Shown piece by piece: positions 10,107 through 19,296 of a DNA stretch of 64,000 nucleotides; positions within the stretch are counted from its first letter, which is position 1; each line of letters begins with the position of its first letter. Position numbers and translations under genes: made by a program. The stretch is from assembly GCA_017792365.1 (NCBI GenBank), contig CP051229.1, positions 186,001 to 250,000 of the forward strand, written 5' to 3'. The DNA comes from Hyphomonas sp. GTDB lineage: Bacteria > Pseudomonadota > Alphaproteobacteria > Caulobacterales > Hyphomonadaceae. The notes beneath the pieces are model-generated. The model did not search any database. It saw only the letters and a program-made list of their open reading frames with translations, and was not told the DNA's origin.

Positions 10107-11294
10107 ATGCTCTCGCAAGTCAAGAAACTGACAGACCCTCACGGCCGCAAGGAATTTGCCGGCCGCTTCGGCGCGTGGTGGAACGGCCATGAGTATGTGC
10201 CCGCGCCCGAGGAAGCCGAAGGCGGTGAAGCTGGAGCGGCGGCGTCGGCGGCGAGCGAGCCGGACGCTTCTGGCGATGGAGGAGAAACCGATACGTCAGG
10301 CGCGCCGGCCCAGCGCCTTGAGATACCGGGCATTCCAGTCGCCGAGGCGGATGCCGACGGACCGCGCATCGCGGCGCTTGAGCGGATGTGGGGGGTAGGC
10401 CGCTTCGGTCCCGGCGCGAGCGATCATCAGATCCTCGAAGCGCTGGAGCAGGCCATGCTCGAAGGCGGCGACGTCGGCATGATGGGCGCAGACCCCGCTC
10501 TCATTCGCGCTTTTAACAAGCGCAGCGACCGCAAACTCATTGCGTCCGAGTGGCGTAGCGCTGCGCTGGAGCGCGTGCGCCGCGCAGTGCCTGACGTGAC
10601 GGTGGTCAGCGACGACGTCGACCGCGCCAAGGCGTTCCCCGAGGAGTCTCTTGCAGCGCTGGCGAGCGTCAACACGATTGCCTTCGCCGACCACAAGGCG
10701 GGGCTGGTGTCGAGCGCATACCATGCGCTTAAGGATGGCGGGCGCTGGGTGATCGTCGACACGGTGCGCACGACGCCAAAGGCCCAGCACGCCTTCGCGT
10801 CATCGTGGGGCGAGCCGCTGCTGAACGAAGAGAGCGAGGTCGACGCCCTGCTGGAAAAGGCGGGCTTCGGAGAGGTTCGCAAGGCGAACCTGACCGCGCA
10901 GATGATCGAGACCGCACGCGCGCACATGACCGAACTCGGCGCGGCGCTGGAGCAGACCGTGTCGGCCGGTATGGAGGGTGGACAGGGCGTTCTGTTTCTC
11001 CGCGAACTCGTGTGGGAGCTGAAGTCCTGGCGCGCGCGGCTGAAGGCGTTCGAGCGCGGGGCGCTTCAGGTGGTCTTGTGGACCAGCATCAAGGGCGGCG
11101 TGCCGGGTGTCATCGAGGATGAGGCTGTCGCGCCTGCCAAAGCCTCTCCGGAGGCGCCAGTGGAAGCGTCTGGGGAAGCGCCCGACATCGCGGAGACTGT
11201 AGAGGCGGACGCGCCGGAACCGGCCCGCGAGGCTGCCGACGACGCCGATATGGAACTGGATCTCGACGACGCGCTGTTCGACGATCCGGCCTGA
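10107..11294 (+). CDS. Methyltransferase-fold protein with degenerate SAM site and acidic tail
   Basis: 395 residues, no signal peptide. The first 35 residues (PHGRKEFAGRFGAWWNGHEY) are followed by a roughly 45-residue Ala/Glu/Gly linker. The core resembles a class I methyltransferase: RMWGVGRFGPGASDHQIL, GGDVGMMGADPALIRAF where motif I should be, then SAYHALKDGGRWVIVDTV as the typical post-core strand and EKAGFGEVR. The canonical D/E-x-G-x-G-x-G loop is absent. The last 55 residues are acidic and low in complexity, ending LDLDDALFDDPA. I cannot name a function; loss of SAM binding is an inference. Confidence 0.7.
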   Translation: MLSQVKKLTDPHGRKEFAGRFGAWWNGHEYVPAPEEAEGGEAGAAASAASEPDASGDGGETDTSGAPAQRLEIPGIPVAEADADGPRIAALERMWGVGRFGPGASDHQILEALEQAMLEGGDVGMMGADPALIRAFNKRSDRKLIASEWRSAALERVRRAVPDVTVVSDDVDRAKAFPEESLAALASVNTIAFADHKAGLVSSAYHALKDGGRWVIVDTVRTTPKAQHAFASSWGEPLLNEESEVDALLEKAGFGEVRKANLTAQMIETARAHMTELGAALEQTVSAGMEGGQGVLFLRELVWELKSWRARLKAFERGALQVVLWTSIKGGVPGVIEDEAVAPAKASPEAPVEASGEAPDIAETVEADAPEPAREAADDADMELDLDDALFDDPA

Positions 11295-11404
11295 TCGATC
11301 CACCCAGAGACTGTAGAGATTCCTGCGGGCAAGGCTTGAACCCTGCTGGCGGCACCGTATGAAAGCGCCTTCCGCAGCTGCGTGCTGCGTGGCGGAGCCC
11401 AGCC

Positions 11405-12445
11405 ATGTTCGACAATCCGGCGTTTGCTGGACACGAGAGCGTCCATCACTTCCACGATCCCGATAGCGGCCTGCGCGCCATCATCGCCATCCACTCGACG
11501 GCGCGTGGTCCCGCGGGCGGCGGTTGCCGCATGTGGAATTATGGAACCTCGCTGGAGATGGTGACGGACGCCCTGCGTCTGGCCCAGGGCATGAGCTTCA
11601 AGAACGCCATGGCGGACCTGCCGCTCGGCGGCGGCAAGGCCGTGATCTGGGGCGATTCCCGCAAGGACAAGACGCCGAAAATGTTCCGCGCGCTGGGCCG
11701 GGCCATCGACACGCTCGGAGGGCGGTACTGGACCGCCGAGGACGTTGGCGTCTCGCCGTCCGACATGAAGGAAGTCGCGACCCAGACCCGCTTCGTGGCG
11801 GGCCTCGACGATGGCGCGGCGGCGAGCGGAGACCCCTCGCCGGTAACGGCTCGGGGCGTTTACCTTGGCATGCGCGAGGCCGCCAAGCGGGGCTTCGGGT
11901 CTGACGACATGACCGGGCGCACCATTGCGGTACAGGGCGTCGGCCATGTTGGCGGACGCGTTTGCCAGATGCTGGCGGAGGCGGGCGCGAACCTCGTCAT
12001 CGCCGATGTCGATCAGGAGGCGCTGGCCGAGATCTCGCGGACGACTGGCGCCAAAGTCGTCGAACCGGGCGACATCTACGATGTTCAAGCCGACATCTTC
12101 TCGCCCAACGCGCTGGGTGCTATCGTTAACCCTGAGACCGTCGACCGGCTGAAGGTGAAGCTGATCGCAGGCGGAGCCAATAACCAGCTATCGTCACCGG
12201 ACATGGGCGAAACGCTGAACCAGCGCGGCATTCTCTACGTGCCCGACTACGTCATCAACGGCGGCGGCATCATAAACGTCGCGGCGGAAATTTCCGGCAA
12301 TTACGATCCTGCATGGGTCGAGACCAAGGTGCAGGGGCTGGTCGCGACGATCGGCGAAGTCCTCGATCAGGCCGAATCCGAAGGCCGCCCCCCAAACAGG
12401 GTAGCTGACGAGATCGCGGCTCGCCGCCTGAGGGAATCCGCATGA
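11405..12445 (+). CDS. Leucine/valine/phenylalanine-type amino acid dehydrogenase
   Basis: 346 residues, the size of leucine dehydrogenase rather than glutamate dehydrogenase. The catalytic lysine is in LPLGGGKAVIWGD and the NAD-binding Rossmann motif is AVQGVGHVGGRV. The substrate-side sequence GAGGCR is here GPAGGGCRMW. It would oxidatively deaminate a branched-chain or aromatic amino acid to the 2-oxo acid with NAD+. GGAG sits 8 nt before the ATG. The exact substrate cannot be fixed from sequence. Palindrome CGCAGCTGCG flanks the gene on both sides (11373 and 12452). Confidence 0.88.
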   Translation: MFDNPAFAGHESVHHFHDPDSGLRAIIAIHSTARGPAGGGCRMWNYGTSLEMVTDALRLAQGMSFKNAMADLPLGGGKAVIWGDSRKDKTPKMFRALGRAIDTLGGRYWTAEDVGVSPSDMKEVATQTRFVAGLDDGAAASGDPSPVTARGVYLGMREAAKRGFGSDDMTGRTIAVQGVGHVGGRVCQMLAEAGANLVIADVDQEALAEISRTTGAKVVEPGDIYDVQADIFSPNALGAIVNPETVDRLKVKLIAGGANNQLSSPDMGETLNQRGILYVPDYVINGGGIINVAAEISGNYDPAWVETKVQGLVATIGEVLDQAESEGRPPNRVADEIAARRLRESA

Positions 12446-12620
12446 CACGTTCGCAGCTGCGGCATTAAGTTTGCTTCATGGACTCGCTTCGGGGCGATGA
12501 CAGCGACCAGCGATGGTGCAGCTCAGCCGTTCCGATCTGGCGGAAGTCGATCTTCTGGACCCCGATGCGTCCAAAAGTTAGATTTCTTAAAGCGCAAGTC
12601 CACATTGGAGCGGGGGCGCA

Positions 12621-12872
12621 ATGAGTGAAGTAGTCGTACAGATTAGAGCAAACCAGACCGATGATGTCTTGAGTTTGTCTAACGCGCTCGATGCATTCAC
12701 CAAGTGGATCATGGAAAACGACCACGAATCGGAAGATTCGGACCCGCCCCACATCATGATGATGGCCGACCATGCTGGCGGCGACTGCGCGCGTCGGCTG
12801 GTGTTCCAGGATCGCGGGCAGGCCGCCCAGTTCCTGATGTTCTGGCGCCGTCAGAAACACAATCCGCAATAG
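12621..12872 (+). CDS. Small hypothetical protein
   Basis: 83 residues, acidic middle (ENDHESEDSDPPHIMMM), ending ARRLVFQDRGQAAQFLMFWRRQ. No signal peptide or recognisable domain. A GGAG motif precedes the ATG at sensible distance and the composition fits its neighbours, so it is likely real. It lies between the amino acid dehydrogenase and the ThiO-like oxidase. Confidence 0.6.
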   Translation: MSEVVVQIRANQTDDVLSLSNALDAFTKWIMENDHESEDSDPPHIMMMADHAGGDCARRLVFQDRGQAAQFLMFWRRQKHNPQ

Positions 12873-12937
12873 CCCTTCTCGCAGCTGCGGCGGCGGCGCG
12901 ACTTACCCTTTTGGTCCAAGGCTCGTTATAGAGAGCC

Positions 12938-14124
12938 ATGGTTTCTCCGACCGGCTCCAAGGGGGCTGTCTCACATCGTTTCTCGCAACCGCGCATCGCC
13001 GTCATTGGCGCCGGCGTGATTGGGCTTTCCTGCGCGCTGGAGCTTGGCAGGCGCGGGGCGATCGTCTGTGTCTATGAACGAGGAGATGCGGCTGGCGCAG
13101 GCACGTCCAGCCGGGCGGCCGGCATGCTGGGCCTCGCCTACGAAGCGCCGGAATATGCTTCGCAGCCGCACGCGGACCTCGCCAGACGCTCGATGCAGTT
13201 GTGGCCCGACTTCGCCGCCGGCCTGCATGAGTTGACCGGAGGCGGCTGCAGCTTCCGCGCGGACGGAACACTCGCCTGCGCAACCAACGATGCTGAGTCG
13301 GAGAAACTTGATGCAATTGCATCCGCCTGCGAGCGGCTTGGCTTGCCGTGCGAAGAGGTCGGCGAACGGATCGCGGCGCTTGAGCCCGCTTTGCAGGGCG
13401 GTGTGCGGCGCGCGCTGTGGTTGAAGACCGACATGCAGGTCGACGCCAGCCTGTTGGTGGCGCGGCTTGCGCGAGCGCTCCAGGCTGTATCCGCACGCAT
13501 CGTAACCAGCCAGGACGTCGTACGGATCGAGAGAAAGAATGGCTGGTTCGTCACCCCGGATGGCGAGGCGTGGGACCAGATCCTGCTCACTCACGGCGCA
13601 GCCGAGCAGGCGCCGGGATTTTCGATGAGGCCGGCGCGCCGCTCGATATCGGCCTGCCAATGCTGTCGCGCGTAAAGGGCCAGATCCTCGCGCTGGAGCC
13701 GCAGGTCGGCGCGCCGCGGCATGTGGTTCGTGCGGGACCGCTCTACGTTGTGCCCAAGCATGCTGCGACGTTGATCGGCGGCACATCACAGACGGATGCG
13801 GCGGATCTTGAGGTCGCCCGCGACATGCTGGACGAATTGCGTGAGCGGGCGACCCGGTTGCTGCCCGGTCTCGCCATGGCGCGGGAGATCGGCGCATGGG
13901 CCGGTTTCCGCCCTAGAACGGGGGATGACGCGCCCGTCATGGGGGAAACGGCGGTGGGCGGCGTATTTGTCGCCGGAGGCCATTACCGCAATGGTGTGCT
14001 TCTGGCGCCCGCAACAGCGGAATGGATGTCCCACAGGATACTGGACGGCAGGGCGCCTTTTGGCGAAGACGACCTCTCGCCCGCGCGCTTTCTATCCCGC
14101 GTTGAGCCGTCGCACTCGCGCTAG
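12938..14124 (+). pseudogene. ThiO-like glycine/D-amino-acid oxidase, interrupted by a frameshift
   Basis: N-terminal FAD dinucleotide fold: RIAVIGAGVIGLSCALELG, then TSSRAAGMLG. The frame breaks near 13614-13618: the first frame runs into APGFSMRPARR and stops at 13675, while the next frame continues GIFDEAGAPLDIGLPMLSRV to a full C-terminus. The latter contains GAWAGFRPRTGDDAPVMG and GHYRNGVLLAPATAEW, the strongly conserved ThiO/glycine-oxidase signature. One extra base, for example G in the GGG run, restores about 395 residues. Family role: oxidation of glycine or another small amino acid, sometimes for thiazole synthesis. No thi genes are adjacent. Confidence 0.8.
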
Positions 14125-14175
14125 TCGGCCTGCTTGGCTAAGATTTGAACGAAAACGAGATTCCGGAGAGACCAG

Positions 14176-15342
14176 ATGCACCAGATCGCGCCCATGACCG
14201 AGGACCAGGAAGCGATCAAGGACGCGGTCGAAAAGGTCTGCGCCAAGTTCGATGCTGAGTACTGGCGCAAGACGGACGAGACCGGCGAGTGGCCGGAAGC
14301 CTTCACGAAGGAGATGGCGGCAGGCGGCTGGCTCGGCATTGCGATGCCGGAAGAAGTCGGCGGCGCAGGCCTTGGTCTGACCGAAGCTTCGATCATGATG
14401 CAGACCGTGGCGCGCTCGGGCGCAGGCTTCACCGGCTGCTCTTCAATCCACCTTAACATCTTCGGCGCCAAGCCGATCGTGAAGTTCGGCACCTCGGAGC
14501 AGAAACAGGAATACCTGCCCAAGATCATCTCCGGCGAACAGAAGATGTGCTTTGGCGTCACCGAACCGAATTCGGGTCTCGACACCTCCAGCCTGGAGAC
14601 CAAGGCCGAACGCACCAACTCAGGCTACGTCCTCAATGGCCGCAAGATCTGGACGACGGGCGCGCAGCGCGCCGACAAGATCATCTTGATCGCCCGCACC
14701 ACGCCCAAAGAAGAATGCGCCAAGCCGTATCTAGGCCTGTCGCTGTTCTACGCCGACATGAAGGGCATCGAGGCCAAGCCGATCCCGAAGATGGGCCGCA
14801 AGGCTGTCGAATGTAACATGCTGTATTTCGACAACGTCGAGATCCCGAAGGAAGCGCTGATTGGCGAAGAAGGCGCGGGCTTCAAGTATCTCCTGCAGGG
14901 GCTGAACCCCGAGCGCGTCCTGTTCGCCGTCGAGAGCATTGGCCTTGGCTTCGCCGCCATCGAGCGCGCCGCCACCTATGCCAATGAGCGCGTCGTGTTC
15001 GGTCGTCCCATCGGCCAGAACCAGGGCGTGCAGCATCCGCTGGCGAAGTCCTGGGCCGAGCTGAAGGCCGCAGAAATGTTGGCCTACAAGGCGGCGCAGC
15101 TGTTCGACGCCGGCCAGGAATGCGGCGCGGAAGCCAACGCCGCCAAGTATCTCGGGGCCGAAGCTGGCTTCACCGCATGCGAGGCGTCTGTGCTGGCGCA
15201 CGGCGGCATGGGTTACGCGAAGGAGTACGACGTGGAGCGCTACATGCGCGAAGCCATGATCGCACGCATCGCGCCGGTGAGCCGTGAGATGATCCTGAAC
15301 TTCATCTCCGAGCGCGTTCTTGGCTTGCCGAAGAGCTATTAG
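14176..15342 (+). CDS. Acyl-CoA dehydrogenase family protein
   Basis: 388 residues with the three acyl-CoA dehydrogenase domains. The first signature is CFGVTEPNSGLDTSSLETKA, followed by GYVLNGRKIWTTGAQ, and the C-terminal signature GGMGYAKEYDVERYMREAMI. The usual catalytic Glu in a YEGT-like loop is not present (the sequence there is ARIAPVSREMI), so the base may be elsewhere, as in isovaleryl or long-chain types, or the enzyme may be divergent. The FAD enzyme would desaturate an acyl-CoA at C2-C3. It precedes an MFS gene by 27 bp. Confidence 0.88.
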   Translation: MHQIAPMTEDQEAIKDAVEKVCAKFDAEYWRKTDETGEWPEAFTKEMAAGGWLGIAMPEEVGGAGLGLTEASIMMQTVARSGAGFTGCSSIHLNIFGAKPIVKFGTSEQKQEYLPKIISGEQKMCFGVTEPNSGLDTSSLETKAERTNSGYVLNGRKIWTTGAQRADKIILIARTTPKEECAKPYLGLSLFYADMKGIEAKPIPKMGRKAVECNMLYFDNVEIPKEALIGEEGAGFKYLLQGLNPERVLFAVESIGLGFAAIERAATYANERVVFGRPIGQNQGVQHPLAKSWAELKAAEMLAYKAAQLFDAGQECGAEANAAKYLGAEAGFTACEASVLAHGGMGYAKEYDVERYMREAMIARIAPVSREMILNFISERVLGLPKSY

Positions 15343-15369
15343 ACGCGAGCAGGTCCTGACCCGTGAACC

Positions 15370-16572
15370 ATGAGTGACGATGGATCGTCATCCCCGGCGG
15401 TCTTGAGCAGCAATCAGGTGCTGTTGCTGGCGGTGGCGATCGCCGTCGTCACGGCGAATGCGTACTACATCCATCCGATCATTGCGCGCGTGGCTGTGGC
15501 GTTCGACGTCAGCGAGGCGATGATCGGGATTGTGCCGGCGCTCAACCAGATCGCGCTCGCCGTGGGGATATTCTTTCTGTTGCCACTGGGCGACCGGTTT
15601 TCGAACCGGCGGCTGGCGATCATCTTTGTGGCGTGTCAGGCGGCGGCGATCGTCGGCATGGCTTTGGCGCAGTCATTCTGGTTGTTCACCGCAGCGTCGA
15701 CGCTGCTCGGCTTCTTCACGATCGCGCCTTACCTGTTGCCCGCCTATGCCTCCAAACGGGTTGAGCCCGGGCGGCTTGGGCGCGTGACGGCGGTGCTGAC
15801 GACGGGGATCATCATCGGGATCCTTCTAGCGCGTACGGGCGCCGGCGTTGTCGCAGAGCATTTCGGATGGCGCGCTGTCTACATCTTGGCGGCGACGATG
15901 ATGGTAGCGATCTCCGTGGCGCTTCCCTGGCTGATGCGCGCCGAGGCGATCGCTCCGCACAAAGGGCCGAGGCAAAGCTATGCCAGCCTTGTGGGGTCGA
16001 TCTTCCCGCTTGTGCGCAGCAACCCGGAGATACTGGTGTCGGGCGCTATCCAGGCGCTGAGTTTCGGCGTGTTCCTCTGCGTCTGGATGGGGATTGGCCT
16101 GCACCTGACGAGCCCGGAGATGGGCTATGGCGTGGACGTAGTCGGCTACCTCGCGGCCGTGGCGGTGTTCAGTATTTTTGCGACGCCAAGGCTGGGATCA
16201 TGGGCGGACAAGGTCGGCGGGCGCAGGGCGCGGTTCATCCTGTCGCTGTGCAACCTGACGGGCGTCGCACTGTTGTTCGTGTCCGGTCAGAGCATCTGGG
16301 TGTTGCTCATACCGATCATCATCATGAACCTCGCGGGGCCTGCGGTCGACGTTACCGGGCGGATGACGTTTCTCGACCGACCGCCGGAAACCCGCACGCG
16401 ATTGATGACCGTCTACATCGTGATGATGTTCGTAGGCGGCGGGGCGGCGAGCTGGGCCGGCACCGCCGCCTACGCGTATGCGGGATGGACCGGCACGTCG
16501 GTGCTGGCCGGAGCGATGTCGCTCTGCGTTGTGCTGCTGTCGGCGCTGGCGCTTCGGTACAAGCCGGCCTGA
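15370..16572 (+). CDS. MFS transporter
   Basis: 400 residues with about 12 hydrophobic segments. Motif A is seen after TM2 as LPLGDRFSNRRLAII, and the second-half copy as RLGSWADKVGGRRARF. This resembles the drug/metabolite exporter (DHA1-like) branch. The substrate is unknown. It starts 27 bp after the acyl-CoA dehydrogenase and is convergent with the sugar dehydrogenase gene, with a 3-bp gap between stops. Confidence 0.85.
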   Translation: MSDDGSSSPAVLSSNQVLLLAVAIAVVTANAYYIHPIIARVAVAFDVSEAMIGIVPALNQIALAVGIFFLLPLGDRFSNRRLAIIFVACQAAAIVGMALAQSFWLFTAASTLLGFFTIAPYLLPAYASKRVEPGRLGRVTAVLTTGIIIGILLARTGAGVVAEHFGWRAVYILAATMMVAISVALPWLMRAEAIAPHKGPRQSYASLVGSIFPLVRSNPEILVSGAIQALSFGVFLCVWMGIGLHLTSPEMGYGVDVVGYLAAVAVFSIFATPRLGSWADKVGGRRARFILSLCNLTGVALLFVSGQSIWVLLIPIIIMNLAGPAVDVTGRMTFLDRPPETRTRLMTVYIVMMFVGGGAASWAGTAAYAYAGWTGTSVLAGAMSLCVVLLSALALRYKPA

Positions 16573-16575
16573 GGG

Positions 16576-18186
16576 TCACTCGTCCTTCGGCGATATCTTC
16601 AGCACCACGCTGTTCTCGGCCTCGTCCGTCATCACGTAGATATACCCGTCGGGGCTTTGTTCGACATCGCGGATGCGCTGGTGGAAATCGACGAGCAGCT
16701 GTTCGCGGCGGACGACTTCCCACTCGTCGTTGAATACCAGTCTTTGAAGGTGCCCGGTGCGCGGGGTCGATCCGACGCGCATGGAGCCGATGAAGAGGTT
16801 CTTCTGCCAGGCGGGAAACTTGTCGCCCGTATAGAACAGCATGCCGCCCGGGGCGATCGACGGAACGTAGGAGATGTGCGGCCGGGTGATGCCTTCCTCG
16901 AACAGGACCTCCGAGACGCGCCCGCCAGCGTAGTAGCGTCCGTCATTGAGTACCGGCCATCCGTAATTCTGCGTCGCGCGCAGGATGTTGACCTCGTCGC
17001 CGCCCTGCGGCCCGTGCTCCGACACCCAGAATTCCTCGGTCCACGGATTGAGCTCGAGACCCAGATTTACACGGTGGCCGAGCGTGTAGATTTCCGGATT
17101 GTAGCCCTCCTTGCCGATGAAGGGATTGTCCGCAGGGACGGTTCCGTCGTCGTTGAGGCGCAGCGTCTTGCCCGCGAAGTCGTCAGGGTGCTGCGCGCGG
17201 CCGATAGAGGCGTCGGTGCCGACACCGGGGCAGCCGATGGTCGCATAGAGCTTTCCGTCCGGTCCGAAATGCAGGCGCGAGTAGAGCGCGTCGACATCGT
17301 CGGACAGGAAGATGTCCTTTCCATCGACGATGCGATCGCCCTCAAGCCGTCCGCGAAAGATCGCGTTGGATCCGAGTGCGCCGTCGTAGACCGGCTTGTG
17401 GTACGAGATGTAGATCAGCTGGTTGGTCGCGAAGTCCGGGTGCAACGCGATATCCATGAAGCCAGTCGCGGTGCCGGTGATAATTGAGGCCGGCGTGCCG
17501 CTGATCGGCGTTGGGTCGAGCTTGCCGTCGCGGATGATGCGGAGCTGTCCGGCGCGCTCGGTGACGAGCAGGTCGCCGTTCGGAAGAAATTCGAGCGCGC
17601 GCGGCGCAGCGAGCCCCTTGGCGACCACCTCAATCTGGAGGTTGCGTTCTTCCCAGCTTTCCAGCTCGAACGGCCCGTCGCCAACCGGCGGCGCATCCCA
17701 GGCCGGAGGCCGCAGCCCGCCAACGCTGTCGCGTTCGTCCCGGATGCGGCGCACCGGATAGGAAAAGTCTGGATGGAAACGATCGGCCATGTCGCCTTCG
17801 CCGAACTGCGCGCGCATCGCCGGCGGCGCTGTGAGGAAGGCGACCAGCTGCGCTTCCTGCGCCTCGTCGATCATGCCGCCCTGCAGCGCCATCAGCCCGC
17901 CATCGCCAAGCGCGGCATGAATACGGTCGGCGCCAAAGGCGAACAGGGCGTCCAGCTCGGGCGCGGTCTCGTCGCCGCCATTGTGGCAGGCGCTGCAATA
18001 CTGATTATAGACCTGCACGCCCGCGCTGATGTCTGCACTGACAGCAGTCGGTCGCGGCGCCGGCCGGTTGGGCTCTGCAACCATCGGCTGGGGCGCCGCA
18101 GTCGCCTCTTCAATCTGGGGCACCGACGACGTGCAGGACATGAAGGCGAGAGTGGACGCGGCGGCGAGAAGGCTGAAACGAAACAT
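16576..18186 (-). CDS. Cytochrome c fused to PQQ-dependent soluble sugar (glucose/sorbosone) dehydrogenase, lipoprotein
   Basis: 536 residues. Signal/lipobox LAFMSC (Cys about 18), a Pro/Ala linker, then a single-heme cytochrome c domain with NQYCSACHNGG (CxxCH about 64-68). The six-bladed sugar dehydrogenase domain begins near residue 190 (GLAAPRALEFLPNGDLLVTERAG) and contains VNLGLELNPWTEEFWVSEHGPQGGDE. Such fusions pass electrons from PQQ-bound aldose oxidation directly to heme. PQQ synthesis genes are not in the window. It stands alone on the minus strand. The carbohydrate substrate is not known. Confidence 0.87.
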   Translation of the reverse strand: MFRFSLLAAASTLAFMSCTSSVPQIEEATAAPQPMVAEPNRPAPRPTAVSADISAGVQVYNQYCSACHNGGDETAPELDALFAFGADRIHAALGDGGLMALQGGMIDEAQEAQLVAFLTAPPAMRAQFGEGDMADRFHPDFSYPVRRIRDERDSVGGLRPPAWDAPPVGDGPFELESWEERNLQIEVVAKGLAAPRALEFLPNGDLLVTERAGQLRIIRDGKLDPTPISGTPASIITGTATGFMDIALHPDFATNQLIYISYHKPVYDGALGSNAIFRGRLEGDRIVDGKDIFLSDDVDALYSRLHFGPDGKLYATIGCPGVGTDASIGRAQHPDDFAGKTLRLNDDGTVPADNPFIGKEGYNPEIYTLGHRVNLGLELNPWTEEFWVSEHGPQGGDEVNILRATQNYGWPVLNDGRYYAGGRVSEVLFEEGITRPHISYVPSIAPGGMLFYTGDKFPAWQKNLFIGSMRVGSTPRTGHLQRLVFNDEWEVVRREQLLVDFHQRIRDVEQSPDGYIYVMTDEAENSVVLKISPKDE

Positions 18187-18307
18187 GCAGTTTTCCCCTG
18201 TCAGAACCTGACGAAACCTGGGAGGAAACTGCGCCCGCGCACGTCATTGGCGGCGGATCATCTGTCGTGATGTTTGCAGGAAAGTGGGCCCAAGTGAAGC
18301 GGTTCGA

Positions 18308-18922
18308 TTACTGGGCCAGCGGGGCCTCGAACGCGAGCCAAGTCCAGGTGACGCCCAGCGCCCTGTTGGCGGGCTGGACAGATGGGGCATCGAGATCGAG
18401 CAACAGGGAGAGCCCAAGCGACCGGGCGTGCGCGATGGTCGGGCCGATCTCCACCTTGTGAACGGGACGGTCACTGGGCGCAGCGCCACACTTGATCGAG
18501 AAGGCCAGCACCCCGCCGGGCGCCAGCAGGCTGGAGAGGACGTCGAGGCTCTGGCGCTGCTCGTCCTGATCCAGGTGAGCCCAGACGGCCGTCAGCTTGA
18601 TGAAATCGAAAACGTCGGGTCGGCCAGACAGCGTTTCGAGTTCAGGAGCCGGTCGTCCAGCCACTCGATGTCTGATTGCGAATAGCGGAGCTTCCCGCCC
18701 GCGCAGGCCGTGCGTGGGCTCGACCGCGACCACGTTGTGGCCAAGCGCAGCCAGCCACGCAGCGTCCCGACCTGTTCCCGCCCCGACATCGAGGACGCGC
18801 GAAGGCGGAGACGGCACCAAGTGCATGATCGGCGCATTGACCTCGCGGGTGTCGAGCGCGTCGTAGCGCTCGAACAGGTCGGAGGCGACGCGGTCGTATC
18901 CGTCGAGGACCAGCCGGTTCAT
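18308..18922 (-). CDS. Class I SAM-dependent methyltransferase
   Basis: 204 residues. SAM motif I is clean (RVLDVGAGTGRDAAWLA), motif II-like acid is VVAVEPT, and the core strand is APGGVLAFSIK. GYDRVASDLFERYDAL precedes the fold. It lies 4 bp after the small gene at 18927-19214 on the same strand and is probably co-transcribed. Methyl acceptor unknown. Confidence 0.87.
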   Translation of the reverse strand: MNRLVLDGYDRVASDLFERYDALDTREVNAPIMHLVPSPPSRVLDVGAGTGRDAAWLAALGHNVVAVEPTHGLRGREAPLFAIRHRVAGRPAPELETLSGRPDVFDFIKLTAVWAHLDQDEQRQSLDVLSSLLAPGGVLAFSIKCGAAPSDRPVHKVEIGPTIAHARSLGLSLLLDLDAPSVQPANRALGVTWTWLAFEAPLAQ

Positions 18923-18926
18923 GGCG

Positions 18927-19214
18927 CTACTGGCTGTTGCGCCACTTCTCCATGGCCGACGAGATCGCGAACGTTTCCCGGTATTTCGGCGAATCCGAAG
19001 GACGCGGCGGACGCTGGGAGGTCAGGGCCATGATCTCGGCGAGCTTGTTGTGGGCGGCGCCCGCCTGTCCGGCGCCGATATAGGCGTGCAGCTCGACCAG
19101 CGCGTCGGACAGGAGATCGTCCGCGCGGATGACGAAGTAGGGCTCGTCCTCAGCGAGATCCGGATAACAATCGAACTTCGAAGGGTTGGCTTTCGATCCG
19201 ACAGGGGCGGTCAT
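18927..19214 (-). CDS. Hypothetical protein
   Basis: 95 residues: NPSKFDCYPDLAEDEPYFVI, RADDLLSDALVELHAYIGAG, then a basic/proline tail ending AISSAMEKWRNSQ. It is helical in character with no known domain. It leads the methyltransferase gene and is divergent from the lytic transglycosylase across a spacer holding a perfect inverted repeat. Confidence 0.6.
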   Translation of the reverse strand: MTAPVGSKANPSKFDCYPDLAEDEPYFVIRADDLLSDALVELHAYIGAGQAGAAHNKLAEIMALTSQRPPRPSDSPKYRETFAISSAMEKWRNSQ

Positions 19215-19258
19215 GGGGTCCTCGCAGGTGCTCGAATCACAAGCGTCATGATGGATGG

Positions 19259-19280
19259 ATTCGCGATGAGTATCGCGAAT
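19259..19280. promoter_or_regulatory. Perfect 9-bp inverted repeat in a divergent spacer
   Basis: ATTCGCGAT (19259-19267), spacer GAGT, ATCGCGAAT (19272-19280). It lies between two divergent genes and is not followed by a T-tract, so an operator is more likely than a terminator. No cognate regulator is obvious. Confidence 0.55.
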
Positions 19281-19296
19281 GCGTGACGGATCGGCG

